DNA of 64,000 nt from Paenibacillus ehimensis NBRC 15659 (GCF_004000785.1 NZ_BILX01000023.1:28771-92770), one strand, 5' to 3'. Counted from the stretch's first letter, positions 7,094 through 15,443 are shown. Translations and numbers: made by a program. The notes: generated by a model from the sequence alone, not told the origin.

Positions 7094-7558
7094 TTAGGAC
7101 TCTGCTTTCTGCAGTTGTTTTTCGATGTAAGCGATCGCCTCGTCCTTATTCTTGAACATCCATTCGATCGTTTCCAGCCCTTCCTCGCTGTTGATTCCAA
7201 GCAGCAGCGTCCTGACGGCCTCCTCGCAAGGCGGGCCCACAACAACTGCCATGGGCAGGGCCGGCTCGCAGCAGCCGGTGTCGATATCCAGCGCCAGCGC
7301 CAGCATATCTCCCCATTCATACTTCAGCTCGGACCAGTCCAGAATCACAGCATCCGGCTCCCAGGCTTCCAGCGCCGCCCTGCCCATCGCTTTCATATAG
7401 ACCGCATCGCTGTTCCCCGCCGAGCCGAAGCCGTACTCGCCCGAGTATTTTATAATCATAATATCGCAATATTCTACGGTCTTTGACGGCCCGATGAAAT
7501 ATTCAACTTGAATATCGCTCAATTCGGACAATCTTACTTCCCGAAAACCGGACTTCAT
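7094..7558 (-). CDS. Hypothetical cytoplasmic protein
   Basis: A 154-residue protein with no signal peptide and no family I can name. The fold looks alternating alpha/beta: VILDWSELKYEWGDMLAL, then LPMAVVVGPPCEEAVRTLLLG, then a helical C-terminus EEGLETIEWMFKNKDEAIAYIEKQL. This pattern recalls STAS-like or immunity-type small proteins, but no diagnostic motif is seen. I choose the ATG at 7558 because GAGGGTGG precedes it; a GTG three codons earlier is possible. The 178 bp before the acetyltransferase gene contain no supported gene. Confidence 0.6.
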   Translation of the reverse strand: MKSGFREVRLSELSDIQVEYFIGPSKTVEYCDIMIIKYSGEYGFGSAGNSDAVYMKAMGRAALEAWEPDAVILDWSELKYEWGDMLALALDIDTGCCEPALPMAVVVGPPCEEAVRTLLLGINSEEGLETIEWMFKNKDEAIAYIEKQLQKAES

Positions 7559-7652
7559 AGCGTCCACCCTCTTCTTTCATCCTATCGTACGTGTGTTCCT
7601 TAACATTTCTGCACATAAGCGGAAATCCCTTCCTTGGCTGCACGCAAATTAA

Positions 7653-7684
7653 AAAACTCCCCTTCCCAAGGATGGAGAGTTTTT
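7653..7684 (-). terminator. Terminator of the MmcQ/YjbR gene
   Basis: AAAACTCCCC and GGAGAGTTTT pair across a short loop. The A-run on the plus strand gives a U-run for minus-strand RNA, so it ends the gene at 7724-8113. Confidence 0.6.
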
Positions 7685-7723
7685 GGCCTTTAGCTTGCTT
7701 CCGTTTCCATTACTGTTTTCCCT

Positions 7724-8113
7724 TTACCGGTCCAACAGTCGAATCAAACGCTTCGGTGCCGTCCGGAGATAAGCTTCCTGGATCAGCTCTTCGATTTCTT
7801 GCCAGTCCGCCCGGTTCGCAAAGCGGATCGAGACCCAGCCGTGCTGTCCGATGTAGGGAGTCTTGAAATACTCCGTTTGATCCTGCTGCAAAAGAATCTC
7901 TTGAGTTGCCGGGGAGGTCTTGATGGCCAGCGAACCGTCCTCCCCATGTTCCCCAAGCATCACAAAAGGCTTGTCGTTCACCCGAAACGAGGTATGACCG
8001 AAGGAGTCCACCTGCTCCGCCACTTCGGGCAGCCCTATACAATACGTTCGGACCTTGTCCAGCAGCTGTAAGCCGCCTTCGGATTTCACGGTTTTGGTTT
8101 GATCTTGCTGCAC
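7724..8113 (-). CDS. MmcQ/YjbR-family protein
   Basis: A 129-residue protein of the MmcQ/YjbR (DUF419) family, a double-wing DNA-binding-like fold of unknown role. Supporting segments are VRTYCIGLPEVAEQVDSFGHTSFRVNDKPFVML (family pattern L-P-x-x-x-x-x-x-x-W/F-G-x-x-x-F-x-V), the central LAIKTSPATQEILL, and the C-terminal GWVSIRF followed by a helix EEIEELIQEAYLRTAPKRL-like end. The start is GTG at 8113 with GGAGGAG ten bases upstream. It stands alone. Confidence 0.8.
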   Translation of the reverse strand: MQQDQTKTVKSEGGLQLLDKVRTYCIGLPEVAEQVDSFGHTSFRVNDKPFVMLGEHGEDGSLAIKTSPATQEILLQQDQTEYFKTPYIGQHGWVSIRFANRADWQEIEELIQEAYLRTAPKRLIRLLDR

Positions 8114-8283
8114 GGTTCGACACTCCTCCGAAAATGGCTTGTTAGGTACGTCATAACGCTTCTCAAGCTCAGTATTCCCAACCGGGACGATGCTCTAACG
8201 ATTTCGCGAGATGGCATCGATTCTCCTTTGCCAAGGGAGGATGAGCCTCGCTGTAGTTCACATCGAATCCCCTTGACAAAATA

Positions 8284-8317
8284 AAAACACACTTCCGTCC
8301 CTTTCCGGAAGTGTGTT
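8284..8317 (-). terminator. Terminator of the flavin oxidoreductase gene
   Basis: Arms ACACACTTCCG and CGGAAGTGTGT form a perfect stem. The plus-strand A-rich run at 8278-8286 becomes a U-run in the minus-strand transcript that ends just downstream of 8338. Confidence 0.8.
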
Positions 8318-8337
8318 CGCGACTGGCTCGTATTTCG

Positions 8338-9453
8338 CTACGCTTCGGCTTCGACCGGGAACCAGCCCGGTACGGCCAAGATCATTTTCCAAAGCGAATC
8401 CGGGATGACCAAGGCTTCCTGATCGTTCTTGGACAGCGTCATGCGAAGCTCTTGCTCGCGTCCTTGCGCCACTTTGGCGACCCAATCCGGCTCGAGAATA
8501 AGCGCGCGGCCGATCGCGACGAGCGGAATTCCCGACTCCAGCGCCTGCACGGCGTCTTGAGCGGTGCGGATCGCCCCCACGCCGATTACCGGGACCCGGC
8601 CGCCGACCCGTTCCTGAATAAGCTCCAGGCGGGTTCGGGAATCGTCAGCCCCGCGCCGGGGTACGGACCGGAAGTCATTGAGCGAGATATGGAGATAGTC
8701 GAGTCCTTGGCCTGCAAGCACCTCGACAAAAGCCAACGTATCCGCCATCGTAATCCCCGGCGTTTCCGGTTCCTCAGGGGACAGCCGATACCCGACGATG
8801 AACGGCTCCTTCGCATGCTCGCGCACGACCCGCTGCACTTCGCCGATCAGCTCCAGCGGGAACGTCATGCGCTTCTCCAGCGTTCCGCCCCAACGGTCGG
8901 TGCGGCGGTTGGAGTGCGGGGAGAAAAACTGATGGATGAGAAATCCGTTCGCCCCGTGAAGCTCGACCCCGTCGAAGCCGGCTTCGATCGCCCGGCGGGT
9001 CGCTTCGCCGAACGCCCGGATGATACCGGTAATCTCCGAATCGGTCAGTTCGCGGGGCACGGCGGCCCCTTCCTTTTCTTCCGGGATCGCGCTTGCGCTC
9101 ACGAGATCTCCGCCCGGAAGGCACTTGCGTCCGCCGTGAACGATTTGCAGAACCGCCTTGGCCCCTTCGCTCTTGATGGCGGAAGCAAGGCGGCTCAGTC
9201 CGGGAATCAGCTCGTCGCGGTCAACAAGTGCCGTACCCGGGAAGCTTCCGCCGGAGGTGACGCCGGCCGCGGCCGTGATCAGCATGCCAACCCCGTTGGC
9301 ACGTCTCGCGTAGTACTTGATTTCCGCATCCGAAACGGACCCATCCGGCTGCGAAGCGGAATGCGTCATCGGCGCCATGGCGATGCGGTTTTTCAGTTCG
9401 ATCCCATTCGGTAACGTAAACGGCTCAAGTAGTGGTTGAACGGATTTCGTCAT
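8338..9453 (-). CDS. Old-yellow-enzyme-family NADH-dependent flavin oxidoreductase
   Basis: A 371-residue FMN-dependent TIM-barrel ene-reductase. The start (LLEPFTLPNGIELKNRIAMAPMTHS), the FDGVELHGANGFLIHQFFSPHSNRRTDRWGG block and VPVIGVGAI are family signatures. HGAN supplies the His-x-x-Asn pair that binds the substrate carbonyl in this family, and SNRRTDRWGG is the conserved loop after it. Such enzymes reduce alpha,beta-unsaturated carbonyls or nitro compounds. The start at 9453 has AAGGGAGA nine bases upstream; the ATG at 9501 in frame lacks one. It is a single-gene unit. Confidence 0.92.
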   Translation of the reverse strand: MTKSVQPLLEPFTLPNGIELKNRIAMAPMTHSASQPDGSVSDAEIKYYARRANGVGMLITAAAGVTSGGSFPGTALVDRDELIPGLSRLASAIKSEGAKAVLQIVHGGRKCLPGGDLVSASAIPEEKEGAAVPRELTDSEITGIIRAFGEATRRAIEAGFDGVELHGANGFLIHQFFSPHSNRRTDRWGGTLEKRMTFPLELIGEVQRVVREHAKEPFIVGYRLSPEEPETPGITMADTLAFVEVLAGQGLDYLHISLNDFRSVPRRGADDSRTRLELIQERVGGRVPVIGVGAIRTAQDAVQALESGIPLVAIGRALILEPDWVAKVAQGREQELRMTLSKNDQEALVIPDSLWKMILAVPGWFPVEAEA

Positions 9454-9517
9454 TGCTGCATCTCCCTTACAATTGTTTAGTGTGCTTAGTATAGCAGACA
9501 ATCCCTGCCAATTACCG

Positions 9518-9955
9518 TCAGGGATTGAGCTTCATCAAAATCGTCTCTTGCGGATACTCGGCGCGGCACCACCGAACCTTCTTCCATACGCCGGGATGTA
9601 CGGCAGACTCGTCCTCCACCCGTTTGTAGCCAAACCGGCTGTAGAAAGACTCCAGATGGGCGAACGGAATGCAGTAGACGTGCGGAATCTCCCGCCGCCC
9701 AGCCTCCTCCACCAGCAAACCGACGATGGCGCTTGCCGCCTGTTTCCCCCGGAAGCGCTCCTGCACATAAATGCCGCCCATCTCGTATGTATCCTGCCCC
9801 ATGTTGACCAAGCGGCCGACGCCGGCCATTTCCCCATTCCACTCGGCGATCACGATCATTTCGTTCCCGTAATCGGATGCGGCGAAGCCTACTTCCCGGT
9901 ACTGCTCGTTCACCCACGGCATGTCTTCTTCTCGTGCGGCTCTCAAGGTTAACAT
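9518..9955 (-). CDS. GNAT family N-acetyltransferase
   Basis: A 145-residue acetyltransferase. The N-terminal MLTLRAAREEDMPWVNEQYREVGF, the central VGRLVNMGQDTYEMGGIYVQ and the acetyl-CoA loop RFRGKQAASAIVGLLVEEA (R-x-x-G-x-x-x pattern) are characteristic, and FYSRFGYKRV is the conserved motif B. The start at 9955 is preceded by AAGGAGGAG at good spacing; the frame stays open upstream to 10183, but that extension is not protein-like. The substrate is unknown. Confidence 0.85.
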   Translation of the reverse strand: MLTLRAAREEDMPWVNEQYREVGFAASDYGNEMIVIAEWNGEMAGVGRLVNMGQDTYEMGGIYVQERFRGKQAASAIVGLLVEEAGRREIPHVYCIPFAHLESFYSRFGYKRVEDESAVHPGVWKKVRWCRAEYPQETILMKLNP

Positions 9956-10088
9956 GTTCGAATTCTCCTCCTTCACGGTAACATTATAGCACGGGCCGGC
10001 CTGCCGGGGCTTGTCCGAGAACAAGTTGCAGCTAAAGTTGCCGCAACCTGAAGTAAAAAGTAAAATTACTATAGAATAAGTAAGAAGG

Positions 10089-10265
10089 TGAATCGTTGAT
10101 TCATCTACTAGGAGGGTTTGCCCGAACCATACGGAATGCATACGAGAGAGCATGCAGTGTGGGTGCAGGGCCGAATTAACCACCTATTACAAAGATCGTT
10201 TGGCGCTGCGGGTAAATAGTCCTACCCCTCAATTCAGCTATAAATCGCCGGCAATGCGCCAAACG
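10089..10265 (+). ncRNA. Candidate structured non-coding RNA
   Basis: The 560-bp gap 9956-10517 has no supported gene. It holds a run of hairpins: TGAATC-gtt-GATTCA (10089-10103), GGTT-tgcccg-AACC (10115-10128), TGCAT/ATGCA (10137-10156), and a closed domain with a perfect ten-base stem CGTTTGGCGC/GCGCCAAACG (10197-10206 with 10256-10265) that encloses a smaller GGGTA/TACCC hairpin (10210-10227). It resembles no riboswitch core I can recall. Strand is assumed from the downstream gene, about 250 bp away. It could also be a decayed element. Confidence 0.35.
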
Positions 10266-10462
10266 GAACCGAAGCCACATTGAAGCGCGTGTGTAAATTA
10301 TTGGAAATCAAAGCATTTCGAATGTAGGCAGCATGGCCCCGAAGCTGAAACGGGCTGTGAATTAATGTTATTCGAATATTGGGATTGTCTTACATTTATA
10401 AATATTTATTTATAAATTTTGGTAATAAAGTCATATTAATACATCCATTAAGGTGTGCTATC

Positions 10463-10499
10463 ATTCTATTATATGGTATATAATTCCATATAATAGAAT
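10463..10499 (+). promoter_or_regulatory. Perfect 14-bp inverted repeat before an exported protein gene
   Basis: ATTCTATTATATGG (10463-10476) and CCATATAATAGAAT (10486-10499) are exact reverse complements around nine bases. The repeat ends a few bases before the AGGAG ribosome binding site of the gene at 10518. It could be a repressor operator over the promoter or, in RNA, a hairpin that protects or gates the ribosome binding site. Confidence 0.6.
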
Positions 10500-10517
10500 A
10501 ATAGGAGAGTGAGTGTA

Positions 10518-11300
10518 TTGAAAATGAAAAAAGTTGCAATTGCTGTCTCCGCTTTAGCTGCTTTGACTGTTTCGGCCTCGGCTTTTGCTCAGTCGACGGC
10601 AACCATCCCCGCTACGGCGGAACCCGGCACCATCATTACTTATGACGCACATAACAATGCCCAAATTAAAAACTTCGAATTCAAAGAAAACTCGGACCCA
10701 GCGGCCCAACCCGCCTCGGAATCGGCCAAAGTTTCCAATGGGCCCGCTTATGAAAAAGAAAACGCCATTGTTGCCCAAGTGAAGGAAGAGGCAAAATCGC
10801 TTCCTGTATTTAAGGTGCCAGATCCGGTACTGCCGGCTCCACAGCCCGGTATGATCGTTTACTATGACGGCATGGGGCTGCCTACGAAAGTTGTCGATGC
10901 TCAAGGAACAACCATCGGGCTGAGCAAATGGACACCCCCAAAAAATGGCACTTACGAGTGGAAATCAAACAAACTAACGATTACGGATAAGTACGTACTT
11001 GGTGAAGGTAATGTTACGTGGTATGACGGTGTTGGCCAAACAGGAGCTGACAACAAAAAATTAACAAATGATAATTGCGCAACCAAAATGGATTACGACA
11101 GACCTCCGTATAATACGGAAATCAGGGTGAGAAATTTGGATAACGATAAGGTAGCCAATGTGTACAAAGCCGATGTCGGCTCTTTACCCAATGCGGTTTT
11201 AGACATCATGCCTGACAAGATGAGCAAGGATTTCGGAGCAAAAGTGGATAAAAAGAAGAATACAGGCCGTTTTAACGGCAGAACGTATTACGAAAAGTAA
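10518..11300 (+). CDS. Secreted protein with RlpA-like double-psi beta-barrel domain
   Basis: A 260-residue exported protein. MKKVAIAVSALAALTVSASAFAQ is a signal peptide cleaved after AFA. Two similar segments follow (PGTIITYDAHNNAQIKNFE and PGMIVYYDGMGLPTKVVDA). The C-terminal half (GEGNVTWYDGVGQTGADNK, DNCATKMDYDRPPYNTEIRV, VYKADVGSLPNAVLDI) matches the RlpA-like barrel pattern of A-x-W-Y, C-A-x-x-x-x-P-x-x-T-x-V-R-V and a conserved D-x-G before the closing strand. Family members act on or bind cell-wall glycan. The TTG at 10518 fits AGGAGAG best; ATG at 10524 is the alternative. A lipoprotein gene follows in the same direction after a terminator. Confidence 0.6.
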   Translation: MKMKKVAIAVSALAALTVSASAFAQSTATIPATAEPGTIITYDAHNNAQIKNFEFKENSDPAAQPASESAKVSNGPAYEKENAIVAQVKEEAKSLPVFKVPDPVLPAPQPGMIVYYDGMGLPTKVVDAQGTTIGLSKWTPPKNGTYEWKSNKLTITDKYVLGEGNVTWYDGVGQTGADNKKLTNDNCATKMDYDRPPYNTEIRVRNLDNDKVANVYKADVGSLPNAVLDIMPDKMSKDFGAKVDKKKNTGRFNGRTYYEK

Positions 11301-11320
11301 AGGTCTCATTCTTTCATAAA

Positions 11321-11364
11321 ACAGATAAGTGTCGGGATCGTACGTCCGGCACTTATCTGTTTTC
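11321..11364 (+). terminator. Terminator of the RlpA-like gene
   Basis: ACAGATAAGTG and CACTTATCTGT form an eleven-base stem with a further CGGGA/TCCGG-type inner pairing, followed by TTTT. It separates the gene from the lipoprotein gene 86 bp downstream. Confidence 0.8.
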
Positions 11365-11385
11365 CAAAACGACAGGAGGAACTTC

Positions 11386-12438
11386 ATGAAGCGAGCGTGG
11401 TTTGCCGTCATTTTACTTCTAGTTGCTTCCCTGCTTCAAGCCTGCGCAGAGTCCCGTAACCAATCGATTTCTAATCCGGAGACGGAACAGTTTTTAGAGA
11501 AATCTAAAGAATCAACCTACCTCTCACTTACGGTGACCAATAAAAAATCAGAAAACCACTATTTTACATACGATCTTGAAACTAAAGTGCTGGAGGAAGC
11601 CGCCATTACTCCGGACACGGCACAATATCCCCTCGGCGCAGTAGATCGTGCACAGCAGCTTCTCTACTATGCCGAGCGTGATTCGACCGGCTCCGACCAG
11701 CTCTTCAAGTTGGATTTGAAAACAAAGCAAAAAGAGCAGCTTACAAAGAACCTTTTTGCCATAAATTATATGATTCCCGCTGGCAACTTAGTGATCTTGG
11801 CCGCCGCCTCAAAAGAGAAAAATTCGGTTCAGCCGGTTACCTTTAACACGGAAACAAAGCAGCTCAATTTCTGGTTTGGCGCTGAAGATGACGATACTTC
11901 CGTTGAAGATTTGACATTCAATCCTTACACAAGTCGCTTATATGCCACTCTGTTCTCAGCGCAAGAAGGCAGACGCAATAGTAAAAAAACAGCGGAAACC
12001 CAAGCAGACGACACGGTTCCGGCCGTTCACCGGGTCGTTGAATATGACTTGAATGGCAAGAGCCTGAGAGAACTTTATTCCGCACAGGAGAAGATCGTCA
12101 GGTTCCATGTTTCCAAAGATGCTAAGCAAGCTATCATGAGAAGCGCGCCCATGGTTTTCGAACGTCGGGAACTTTATTTGTACGACTTGGAGACAAAGAG
12201 GAGAGAAAAGCTGGACATCCCGGGAATCAGTACGGTATCCCATGCTGTAATAGCCCCGGACGAAAAAGGGCTTTTTATACTAGGGGTCCCAAATTCAATG
12301 GGGGAAGCTTCCAGCAGTATTGAAAAGTCGGGGCCTCCAAATGGATTATATTATTTTAATTTGGACACGCGCCAAGTGACGCCAATCTTTATAAAGGACG
12401 AGCATTATATTAATAACTTTGTCCTTTTAAAACAGTAA
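11386..12438 (+). CDS. Lipoprotein with TolB-like beta-propeller pattern
   Basis: A 350-residue lipoprotein: MKRAWFAVILLLVASLLQAC carries a lipobox (L-L-Q-A-C) with lipidated Cys20. The rest is made of repeated blocks that look like propeller blades: FTYDLETKVLEEAAITPD, LFKLDLKTKQKEQLTKN, VVEYDLNGKSLRELYS, LYLYDLETKRREKLDIPG and LYYFNLDTRQVTPIFIKD. Each blade has the Y-D-L-x-T-K-x-x-x-x-L form of TolB/WD-like proteins. It probably sits on the outer face of the membrane and binds a partner or polymer. The start at 11386 has a perfect GGAGGAAC site. Its neighbour is the RlpA-like exported protein. Confidence 0.75.
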   Translation: MKRAWFAVILLLVASLLQACAESRNQSISNPETEQFLEKSKESTYLSLTVTNKKSENHYFTYDLETKVLEEAAITPDTAQYPLGAVDRAQQLLYYAERDSTGSDQLFKLDLKTKQKEQLTKNLFAINYMIPAGNLVILAAASKEKNSVQPVTFNTETKQLNFWFGAEDDDTSVEDLTFNPYTSRLYATLFSAQEGRRNSKKTAETQADDTVPAVHRVVEYDLNGKSLRELYSAQEKIVRFHVSKDAKQAIMRSAPMVFERRELYLYDLETKRREKLDIPGISTVSHAVIAPDEKGLFILGVPNSMGEASSSIEKSGPPNGLYYFNLDTRQVTPIFIKDEHYINNFVLLKQ

Positions 12439-12458
12439 TTTAAAATCACATAAAGTAA

Positions 12459-12486
12459 GTAAGGAAAGGGCCTCCCCTTTCCTTAC
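12459..12486. terminator. Convergent terminator
   Basis: GTAAGGAAAGGG and CCCTTTCCTTAC form a perfect twelve-base stem with a short loop between the convergent lipoprotein and symporter genes. Flanking T-runs are weak on both strands. Confidence 0.65.
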
Positions 12487-12523
12487 GCAAAGACTCGTTG
12501 GATGGACTACGACCGGTTTCTCT

Positions 12524-13981
12524 TTACTCCATTTTGGCAGATTCCTGGTGCTTGTATTCCTTTTCCCAGAAGTCAGCGTTTGAGAGGCCGAGCTTTACCG
12601 GGTCAAAGACAGGGTCTTTGCCTTCTTTCTTCTGTCTTTCATAATCTTTCAGCACTTTCAATGCCGGCTTCGTGAGCAGAAGGATAGCGATAATATTCAA
12701 CCATGCCATGCTTCCTACCCCGATATCCCCCAAGCCCCAAGCTAGATCCGCGGTTCTCACGCATCCGTAGAATGTGACGAACATGATCGCGATCTTGAGC
12801 GCATACTCGGACCAAACGCGCTTCACCGCACGGTTCAGGTAAGCCAAATTCGTTTCCGCCATATAGTAATAAGCCATGATCGTCGTAAATGCGAAGAAAA
12901 GAAGAGCAATCGCGATAAACGGAGCGCCGAATGCCGGGAAGATGGTTTCAACGGCTTTTTGTGTAAAGACAGGTCCCGGTTTGAGATCCGCCAGATTATT
13001 CACAATCGGAGCCGCGCCCTCAGGAGTTACGTTATACATCCCCGTCAGCAGAATCATAAAGGCCGTTGCGGAACAGACAAACCATGTATCGATATAAACG
13101 GAAAAGCCTTGAACCAGCCCTTGTTTGGCAGGATGGGAAACCTCCGCGGCGGAAGCGGCATGCGGCGCCGTACCTTGACCCGCTTCGTTGGAATAGACCC
13201 CGCGCTTCACCCCCCATAAAATGGCAGAGCCCATAATTCCGCCAAAAGCGGCATCGGCACCGAAGGCACTCGAGAAAATTAGGGAAATGACATGCGGCAA
13301 TTGGTCCATATTGACGAACACAATGATCAAAGCGATCAAAATGTAACCTGCAGCCATAAAAGGCACGGCAACTTCGGCTACACGGGCGATCCTCTTAATA
13401 CCGCCAAAAATAATGATACCGAGAATTAGAGCTAAAACGATCCCGGTAACAAAAGTATTAATCCCAAATGCATTTTCGATCCCGGCAGCGATACTGTTCG
13501 CCTGGACACCCGGCAAAAATACTCCTGTCGCAAAAACCGTTACAATGGAAAATAGGATGGCAAACCATTTGATTCTAAGGCCTTTTTCAATGTAATACGC
13601 CGGACCGCCCCGGAATTGGCCGTCCAACTTGGTTTTGTAGACTTGGCCAAGCGTCGCCTCCACGAAAGCGGAACTTGCTCCCAGGAAGGCCATCATCCAC
13701 ATCCAAAACACCGCGCCAGGCCCGCCGAACGCGATCGCCGTAGCTACACCCGCTATATTGCCTGTTCCCACCCGGCCCGCAAGCGCGATGCTTAACGCTT
13801 GAAAAGACGAAACACCGGATTCCGAGCTTTTGCCCTCAAACATCAATTTGATCATGTGGAAAAAGTGCCTAATTTGGAGGAAGCGGGTAGCTAATGAGTA
13901 AAATAATCCTACACCGAGGCAAAGGAAAATTAACGATTTACTCCAAATAATCCCGTTTAGCCAATCTACTAGTGCTTGCAA
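12524..13981 (-). CDS. Sodium:alanine/glycine symporter (AGCS family)
   Basis: A 485-residue inner-membrane carrier with about ten to eleven hydrophobic segments. It contains the AGCS signatures GRVGTGNIAGVATAIAFGGPGAVFWMW (about residues 69-95) and KRGVYSNEAGQGTAPHAA (N-E-A-G-x-G-x-A-P motif). The family imports alanine, glycine or glutamine with Na+ or H+. The start is TTG at 13981, which has AAAGGGGG about ten bases upstream. It is transcribed alone, and a cre-like dyad lies about 130 bp upstream. Confidence 0.93.
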   Translation of the reverse strand: MQALVDWLNGIIWSKSLIFLCLGVGLFYSLATRFLQIRHFFHMIKLMFEGKSSESGVSSFQALSIALAGRVGTGNIAGVATAIAFGGPGAVFWMWMMAFLGASSAFVEATLGQVYKTKLDGQFRGGPAYYIEKGLRIKWFAILFSIVTVFATGVFLPGVQANSIAAGIENAFGINTFVTGIVLALILGIIIFGGIKRIARVAEVAVPFMAAGYILIALIIVFVNMDQLPHVISLIFSSAFGADAAFGGIMGSAILWGVKRGVYSNEAGQGTAPHAASAAEVSHPAKQGLVQGFSVYIDTWFVCSATAFMILLTGMYNVTPEGAAPIVNNLADLKPGPVFTQKAVETIFPAFGAPFIAIALLFFAFTTIMAYYYMAETNLAYLNRAVKRVWSEYALKIAIMFVTFYGCVRTADLAWGLGDIGVGSMAWLNIIAILLLTKPALKVLKDYERQKKEGKDPVFDPVKLGLSNADFWEKEYKHQESAKME

Positions 13982-14105
13982 ATAAAAGTTCCCCCTTTAA
14001 ATTATTTACATGCTCATGCCTCGAAAATGTATGTAAACCCTTTCAATATGTTATATATATTTACACAATATAATATGACATCGCTGCAATGCAATAAGAA
14101 ATTTG

Positions 14106-14120
14106 TGGTAGCGCTTACCA
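14106..14120. promoter_or_regulatory. Candidate catabolite-responsive element upstream of the symporter
   Basis: TGGTAGCGCTTACCA is a near-palindrome with the CG centre and TG/CA ends of the CcpA site (consensus TGNNANCGNTNNCA, one mismatch). The 13982-14311 gap is otherwise AT-rich. It also holds a 7-bp dyad ATATAAC/GTTATAT at 14166-14189 and no gene that I can support. Confidence 0.5.
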
Positions 14121-14311
14121 TTAATGATTTTTCGCATGCTTTATTAGAATATGGCTTTTACCAGAAAATATAACTTTATTTTATGTTATATAATCTTACA
14201 TTATCATCTGCAACGAATTCAACGGGGACCATGCCAATAACAACAAAATTTTAAGGTCATCCGATATTGATTAGCTCGGAGGATTTTTACGCAAGCCGTA
14301 TCGCATGATCG

Positions 14312-14349
14312 AAAAAAAGACGGTCCGAATTTTAATTGCACCGGACCGC
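14312..14349 (-). terminator. Terminator of the DUF1836 gene
   Basis: CGGTCCG (14321-14327) pairs with CGGACCG (14342-14348). A run of seven A on the plus strand at 14312-14318 gives the U-run of the minus-strand transcript. Confidence 0.8.
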
Positions 14350-15126
14350 CTACACCAAATCCTGCAAAAACAACGTTGCATTCAAATAACGCTTGGCCAG
14401 AGATTGAAAGTACGAGGTCTGCACCGACACCATGGCGATAAAAATCGTATGGCTCAGCAGCTTTTTCTGCCCGTCGCTCAATCCTTCCACCGCCCCGGCG
14501 TATTCGTCGGCTTTTTGCTTGATTAAATGCTCCAGCATATGGTCATGGTTCCGCAGGCCGCTGTCATGTCCGGACAGGTCCAGCACCTGGTCGTTGTTCT
14601 GGTCGAGCTCCTCAAAGATCGAGGAGTACGCCGAGTACAGCCGCAGCGGGGAAACGACATCGTCGTCATCGTCGTCCGGGCGGTTGAAGACGAGCGTCAG
14701 CAGCTTGCGGATCGACTCGAAATCGAGCGTCGCCTTCAAATCGTCAATCATGAACAAGATCGCGGTTTGGTCGATTGAATATTTTTTCCCCAGCCTTGGC
14801 GAAGGAATGAGCGTCTTGAAATCGCGCTTCACCCAATTTTGCACCGAAGTGACCGAATACTGCGCGTATTCGATCTGATTGCCCAATGCAACGATATCGG
14901 TCAACGAGAAGCCTTCGTTCGTATGCTTCATCTTGATCAGCTTCTCGAAGATCGGCGGGAGCGAGGTGGCTACGAACGCCCCCAGCGTCTTGCCGTGCTC
15001 CATGTCCGACCGGTGCGATTTGGCCCAGGCCTCCTGCAGCGTAGCGAGCGGCGTCCGGTTCGTCTTTCCTGCAAGAGACATAAGCAAGCCGCCCATTTGT
15101 TTTCTCGTCAAATAAAAGGTTTCCAT
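14350..15126 (-). CDS. DUF1836 protein
   Basis: A 258-residue cytoplasmic protein. The DUF1836 signature is visible: FSLTDIVALGNQIEYAQYSVTSVQNWVKRDFKTLIPSPRLGKKYS, a MerR-like helix-turn-helix with its wing, followed by the helical region IDQTAILFMIDDLKATLDFESIRKLL. A second helical half has an aspartate run (PDDDDDDVV). It probably binds DNA. The start at 15126 (METFYL) has AAAGGGG upstream. It is divergent from the cation diffusion gene across 317 bp that carries several AAGTTC-type dyads, so it may regulate itself and that transporter. Confidence 0.8.
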   Translation of the reverse strand: METFYLTRKQMGGLLMSLAGKTNRTPLATLQEAWAKSHRSDMEHGKTLGAFVATSLPPIFEKLIKMKHTNEGFSLTDIVALGNQIEYAQYSVTSVQNWVKRDFKTLIPSPRLGKKYSIDQTAILFMIDDLKATLDFESIRKLLTLVFNRPDDDDDDVVSPLRLYSAYSSIFEELDQNNDQVLDLSGHDSGLRNHDHMLEHLIKQKADEYAGAVEGLSDGQKKLLSHTIFIAMVSVQTSYFQSLAKRYLNATLFLQDLV

Positions 15127-15149
15127 ACACGAGCCCCTTTGCTCCACAC

Positions 15150-15165
15150 AAGTTCATTTGAACTT
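15150..15165. promoter_or_regulatory. AAGTTC dyad upstream of the DUF1836 gene
   Basis: AAGTTCATTTGAACTT is a perfect 7-2-7 palindrome starting 24 bp before the DUF1836 start. The same half-site recurs at 15312-15352 near the divergent cation transporter. Confidence 0.6.
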
Positions 15166-15311
15166 ATCTTAAGACTTTGTAGTGAGAATGTCAAAAAGCT
15201 CATCCGGCTAAGAATGAGCTTTCTCAGGCATTGTCTTTTTCGTTTCTGACGTTATTTCGCCGGGAATGCTTCAAAATGAGCTTTGTCATTCCATGGAAAA
15301 GATCGTAATAT

Positions 15312-15352
15312 AAGTTCATAAGAACTCGTAACATAAAAGTTCTTTATGACGC
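15312..15352. promoter_or_regulatory. Two further AAGTTC sites near the cation transporter
   Basis: AAGTTCATAAGAACTC (15312-15327, arms AGTTC/GAACT) and AAGTTCTTTATGACGC (15337-15352, weaker) lie 25 bp apart upstream of the gene at 15444. They match the perfect dyad at 15150-15165, which suggests one regulator acting on both sides of the divergent region. Confidence 0.5.
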
Positions 15353-15443
15353 TTTTGCCGTGGAGACAAACAGGCTACACTAGAAGGACAAGGTCGCGCG
15401 GCAGGAAGTGCATCAAACTCGAAAACGATGAGGAGAGCAAACG

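Noticed and set aside
6913..7320. A minus-strand frame whose last 55 codons look like a signal-anchor (TISLIITFGIWAAWLEQ) ending with an ATGA overlap to the acetyltransferase start.
   Set aside because: No start codon with a ribosome binding site in the non-overlapping part; the longer frame overlaps the 7094 gene. A short real peptide is possible but not supported.
10089..10265. Known riboswitch classes (c-di-GMP, cobalamin, magnesium, lysine) in the 10-kb gap.
   Set aside because: None of the conserved core strings I could recall appears; reported only as an unknown structured candidate.
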